Assembly: GCA_041481365.1 (NCBI GenBank) | Contig: JBGPBS010000061.1 | Span: 1-8,795 of the forward strand | DNA length: 8,795 nucleotides | Source of the DNA: DASPTR01 sp041481365 | GTDB taxonomy: Archaea > Thermoproteota > Bathyarchaeia > Bathyarchaeales > Bathycorpusculaceae | Reading direction: 5' to 3' | In this document: piece after piece, positions 6,726 to 8,795 of the stretch | How positions within the stretch are numbered: position 1 is the stretch's first letter | How the letters are laid out: each line of letters begins with the position of its first letter | The notes under the pieces: model-generated | Told to the model about the DNA's origin: nothing | Database searches by the model: none | Seen by the model: the letters and a program-made list of their open reading frames with translations, nothing else | Program-made: the position numbers and the translations under genes

Positions 6726-7508
6726 CTATTTGCCTTTGAATACGGCCTTCCTCTTTTCCGTGAAGGCCCTTACGCCTTCCTGCAAGTCTTCTGTGGAGGC
6801 CACGACGGCGAAGCCCTCGCGTTCCAGCGCAAGTGCGGAGTCCAAGCTTATGTCTGCGCCTTTGTTGATCAGTGCCTTGGCTACTTTGATGGCCACCGGA
6901 GCCTTTGCGGCCAAATCTAAGGCAAATTGCCGCACCGTTTCTTTGAGCTTATCAGGGGGAACAACCATGTTCACTATGCCCAGCTGTTCGGCGGTCTTTG
7001 CATCGATAATTCTTCCCGTGAACACGAGTTCTTTCGCTTTCGTTCTGCCTATCAGGCGAGTAAGCCTTTGAGTCCCTCCCCATCCAGGTATCAAACCAAT
7101 GTTAATCTCGGTTTGCCCCATTCGAGCATTTTCCGAAGCGATCCTAAGGTCACAAGCCATGGCAACTTCAAGGCCTCCGCCGAGAGCATACCCGTTTAAT
7201 GCGGCGATGACAGGCTTCTCCAAGTTCTCTAGGGCGAGACAGAGCTTCTCACCCATCAGCGACAGTTCTCTTGCCTTGATCGCATTCATTCCTATCATTG
7301 TTTTTATGTCCGCACCGGCTGAGAACGCCTTTTCTCCGGCACCTGTCAGAACGACGACTCCGATATTATCATCGTGTTTTGCATCTTCCACTGCCTGCAT
7401 GACTTCATCGACAACTTCCTTGCTGAAGGCGTTCAGCGCTTCCGGCCTGTTGAGCGTGATTGTGGCTACTCTTTCACTCTTTTCGTAGAGCGTGAGTTTA
7501 AACGTCAT
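6726..7508 (-). CDS. Enoyl-CoA hydratase/isomerase (crotonase family)
   Basis: It is predicted to add water across the 2,3 double bond of an enoyl-CoA to give a 3-hydroxyacyl-CoA. The crotonase fold is complete at 260 residues: LNRPEALNAF (19-28), the oxyanion-hole loop FSAGADI (62-68), NGYALGGGLEVAMACDLRIA (105-124) and GQTEINIGLIPGWGGTQRL (131-149). Both catalytic glutamates of true hydratases are present, at about 114 and 134, which favours hydratase over the isomerase or hydrolase branches. The ATG at 7508 has the ribosome site AAGGTGA 7 nt upstream, inside the 16-nt gap after the 3-hydroxyacyl-CoA dehydrogenase gene. The two enzymes act in sequence. In several Thermoproteota these activities occur fused in one polypeptide; here they are separate adjacent genes, as in bacteria. 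Chain length and substrate cannot be read from sequence alone; crotonyl-CoA is likely. Confidence 0.95.
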   Translation of the reverse strand: MTFKLTLYEKSERVATITLNRPEALNAFSKEVVDEVMQAVEDAKHDDNIGVVVLTGAGEKAFSAGADIKTMIGMNAIKARELSLMGEKLCLALENLEKPVIAALNGYALGGGLEVAMACDLRIASENARMGQTEINIGLIPGWGGTQRLTRLIGRTKAKELVFTGRIIDAKTAEQLGIVNMVVPPDKLKETVRQFALDLAAKAPVAIKVAKALINKGADISLDSALALEREGFAVVASTEDLQEGVRAFTEKRKAVFKGK

Positions 7509-7524
7509 CGGTGTTCACCTTACC

Positions 7525-8391
7525 TTACTTCTGCGTCCAGTCGTAGAAGCCCTTTCCTGTTTTCCTTCCGAGCAGTTGAGCCTTGACCATTTGTTTTAGG
7601 CCAGTGCTGGGATGAAACTTTGGATCCAACTCCTTCGTGAGCACATCCGCGATGGCTAGCGTGGTGTCAGAGCCTATGTAATCCAAGAGCATGAGCGGGC
7701 CCATGGGCCAATTCAAGCCGAGCTTGATGGCCTTGTCGATGTCATCTCTGTCGGCAATGCCTTCCCAATACAGTTCCGCCGCTTCATTCAAAGCGGGAAT
7801 CAGTATGCGGTTCACGATGAAGCCTGGACAATCCTTCTTGACGAGAACTGTCTCCTTTTCCATTTTCTGCGACACTTCCAAAATGGTGTGCACAGTTTCG
7901 TCAGAAGTCTTTGTCCCTTTTATCACTTCGACGAGCTTCATGAGTTGCGGTGGGTTGAAGAAATGCATCCCGCAGACTTTTTCAGGCCTCTTCGTTGCTG
8001 AGGCGAGCTCTGTGATGCTTACTGACGACGTGTTTGAAGCTATTATCGCATGTGATGGTGCATAGTTGTCCACTTCGCGGAAAATGCTTTTCTTCAATTC
8101 AACGTTTTCTGGTGCGGCTTCAATTATCAGGTCAGCCTTCGAAACTGCTTCTTTGAGATCAAGGGTTGGGTGAATTCTTGCCAGGATTTCGTTCATCTGA
8201 GCTTCTGCAAGCTGGTTTTTCTTGACGAAGCGTTGGAGACTTTCACGTATCATGGTCATGCCGCTGTCCACGAATTTCTGGTCGATGTCGCGCATGCAAA
8301 CCTCGTACTTGCCAACTTGGGCAACTACTTGAGTGATTCCGTGACCCATCAAACCTGCGCCTAAAACCGTAATCCTCTTGATTTCAGTCAA
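7525..8391 (-). CDS. 3-hydroxyacyl-CoA dehydrogenase (3-hydroxybutyryl-CoA dehydrogenase-like)
   Basis: An NAD(P)-dependent enzyme that interconverts 3-hydroxyacyl-CoA and 3-ketoacyl-CoA. It has an N-terminal Rossmann fold with GAGLMG, an acidic residue after the second strand (CMRDID) favouring NAD, LIIEAAPEN, ASNTSSVSIT, and the catalytic HFFNPP with its His and the following Glu in LVEVI. The C-terminal domain shows CPGFIVNRIL, LGLNWPMGPL and the terminal GRKTGKGFYDW. It is about 288 residues, typical for the short, single-function family. The frame opens with GTG at 8400, but I prefer TTG at 8391: it gives MTEIKRITVLGAG, the family's usual start, and AAGGTG (8398-8403 read on the minus strand) lies 6 nt upstream. 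It is the first gene of a leftward unit with enoyl-CoA hydratase and adenylate kinase. Substrate length is unproven. Confidence 0.94.
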   Translation of the reverse strand: MTEIKRITVLGAGLMGHGITQVVAQVGKYEVCMRDIDQKFVDSGMTMIRESLQRFVKKNQLAEAQMNEILARIHPTLDLKEAVSKADLIIEAAPENVELKKSIFREVDNYAPSHAIIASNTSSVSITELASATKRPEKVCGMHFFNPPQLMKLVEVIKGTKTSDETVHTILEVSQKMEKETVLVKKDCPGFIVNRILIPALNEAAELYWEGIADRDDIDKAIKLGLNWPMGPLMLLDYIGSDTTLAIADVLTKELDPKFHPSTGLKQMVKAQLLGRKTGKGFYDWTQK

Positions 8392-8427
8392 TACATACAC
8401 CTTTTCAAGTAAGAAACTAGTAAGTCG

Positions 8428-8444
8428 GCAATATTGCTAAAAAG
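8428..8444 (-). promoter_or_regulatory. Candidate promoter of the dehydrogenase-hydratase-adk unit with a palindrome
   Basis: On the minus strand CTTTTTAGCA (8444-8435), preceded by GGAAAAC, resembles a TACK-type TATA box. A start about 25 nt downstream (near 8414) would give a leader of roughly 23 nt to the TTG at 8391. The perfect 10-bp palindrome GCAATATTGC (8428-8437) overlaps the downstream edge of the TATA-like site and could be an operator. Both are pattern calls without experimental support. Confidence 0.35.
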
Positions 8445-8535
8445 GTTTTCCAAACCCAACAAAGCTTTTTGCGTGGACAGCTACCATTTCAATTTGTGAC
8501 AATAACGACAGAAACAATCGGTTTACGAAAACAAA

Positions 8536-8577
8536 CAGCGCGCGCTCGCTGATAACAAGATTGATATAAAACAAATC
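8536..8577 (+). promoter_or_regulatory. GC-rich inverted repeat and TATA-like site before the last gene
   Basis: AGCGCGCGCT (8537-8546) is a perfect palindrome, and CAGCG/CGCTG (8536-8540 and 8547-8551) can also pair around a 6-nt loop, in otherwise AT-rich DNA. GATATAAAAC follows at 8563-8572. Its distance to the ATG at 8578 is too short for the usual 25-nt TATA-to-start spacing, so either another promoter serves that ATG or a downstream start (GTG 8587 or TTG 8596) is used on a leaderless message. Confidence 0.4.
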
Positions 8578-8795
8578 ATGCGCTTAGTGATTACGTTGAT
8601 CAAACCTTCGGAAGCAGAAGACCTAAAGAAAAGGAAAAAAATACAAAATCACTTCTGGAATGAACTCGGCTCTGTCGAACATATTTCATTACCTAAGCTG
8701 AAAGACGCAGTAAGAAAAGAGTTCAAGTATAAAGACGACAGATCTATCCAAGCACAAATCGAACTGATGCAAACAGAGGCGAGAATCAGAATAGA
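8578..8795 (+). CDS. Unrecognised charged protein, 3' truncated by the window end
   Basis: I do not recognise a family. The frame from ATG 8578 stays open for 72 codons to the window edge; in-frame stops first appear upstream at 8503. The visible protein is hydrophilic and basic: a short N-terminal strand (MRLVITLIKPSE), a lysine-rich helix (EDLKKRKKIQNHFWNELG), then SVEHISLPKLKDAVRKEFKY and DDRSIQAQIELMQTEARIRI. The pattern of helix, helix and a following strand-like end could be a winged-helix DNA-binding domain (LPKLKDAVRKEF followed by DRSIQAQIELMQ), but this is a guess from secondary-structure feel. No ribosome site is visible before the ATG, and a TATA-like box only 8 nt away suggests a leaderless start, possibly at TTG 8596. 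It diverges from the dehydrogenase unit over a 177-bp spacer. Confidence 0.65.
   Translation, partial: MRLVITLIKPSEAEDLKKRKKIQNHFWNELGSVEHISLPKLKDAVRKEFKYKDDRSIQAQIELMQTEARIRI

Noticed and set aside
1..8795. CRISPR array, insertion sequence or attachment-site repeats
   Set aside because: No regularly spaced repeats, transposase-like ORF or long terminal inverted repeats were visible on either strand.

Overview
The window is most likely chromosomal DNA from an archaeon of the TACK group (Thermoproteota). A Bathyarchaeia-like lineage is my best guess from pattern, not a demonstrated placement. The archaeal signals are a clear archaeal EF-1 alpha, a stand-alone XPF-type nuclease without helicase, archaeal TATA/BRE-like promoters and several GTG or TTG starts. 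Base composition looks near 50% GC throughout. There are no rRNA or tRNA genes, CRISPR arrays or insertion sequences that I can recognise.

Layout from left to right. 1-582 (+) is the C-terminal part (domains II and III) of translation elongation factor 1 alpha, cut by the window edge. 706-1783 (+) is a two-gene unit: an XPF/ERCC4-family nuclease and a 119-residue protein I do not recognise. It meets tail to tail, with overlapping stop codons, the leftward unit iorA-iorB (4277-1780), encoding indolepyruvate:ferredoxin oxidoreductase. Divergent from iorA, across a 128-bp spacer with TATA-like sites facing both ways, is a PLP-dependent beta-eliminating lyase of the tyrosine phenol-lyase/tryptophanase family (4406-5851, +). 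After a 179-bp convergent gap comes a leftward unit (8391-6031) that reads 3-hydroxyacyl-CoA dehydrogenase, enoyl-CoA hydratase, then a long-form Zn-LID adenylate kinase. At the right edge a divergent gene of unknown function starts near 8578 (+) and runs off the window.

How the genes may work together. The lyase would cleave tyrosine or tryptophan to pyruvate, ammonia and phenol or indole. IorAB would oxidise aryl-pyruvates from transamination of the same amino acids to aryl-acetyl-CoA with reduced ferredoxin. The divergent arrangement suggests a shared control point for anaerobic aromatic amino acid breakdown. The hydratase/dehydrogenase pair performs two consecutive beta-oxidation-type steps and could act in the same or a separate acyl-CoA route.

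The most unusual feature is the lyase: it keeps the Schiff-base lysine and the tyrosine phenol-lyase type specificity residues but differs at several otherwise conserved positions around the cofactor and the monovalent-cation site. I found no clearly new defence, mobile or RNA system in the window.
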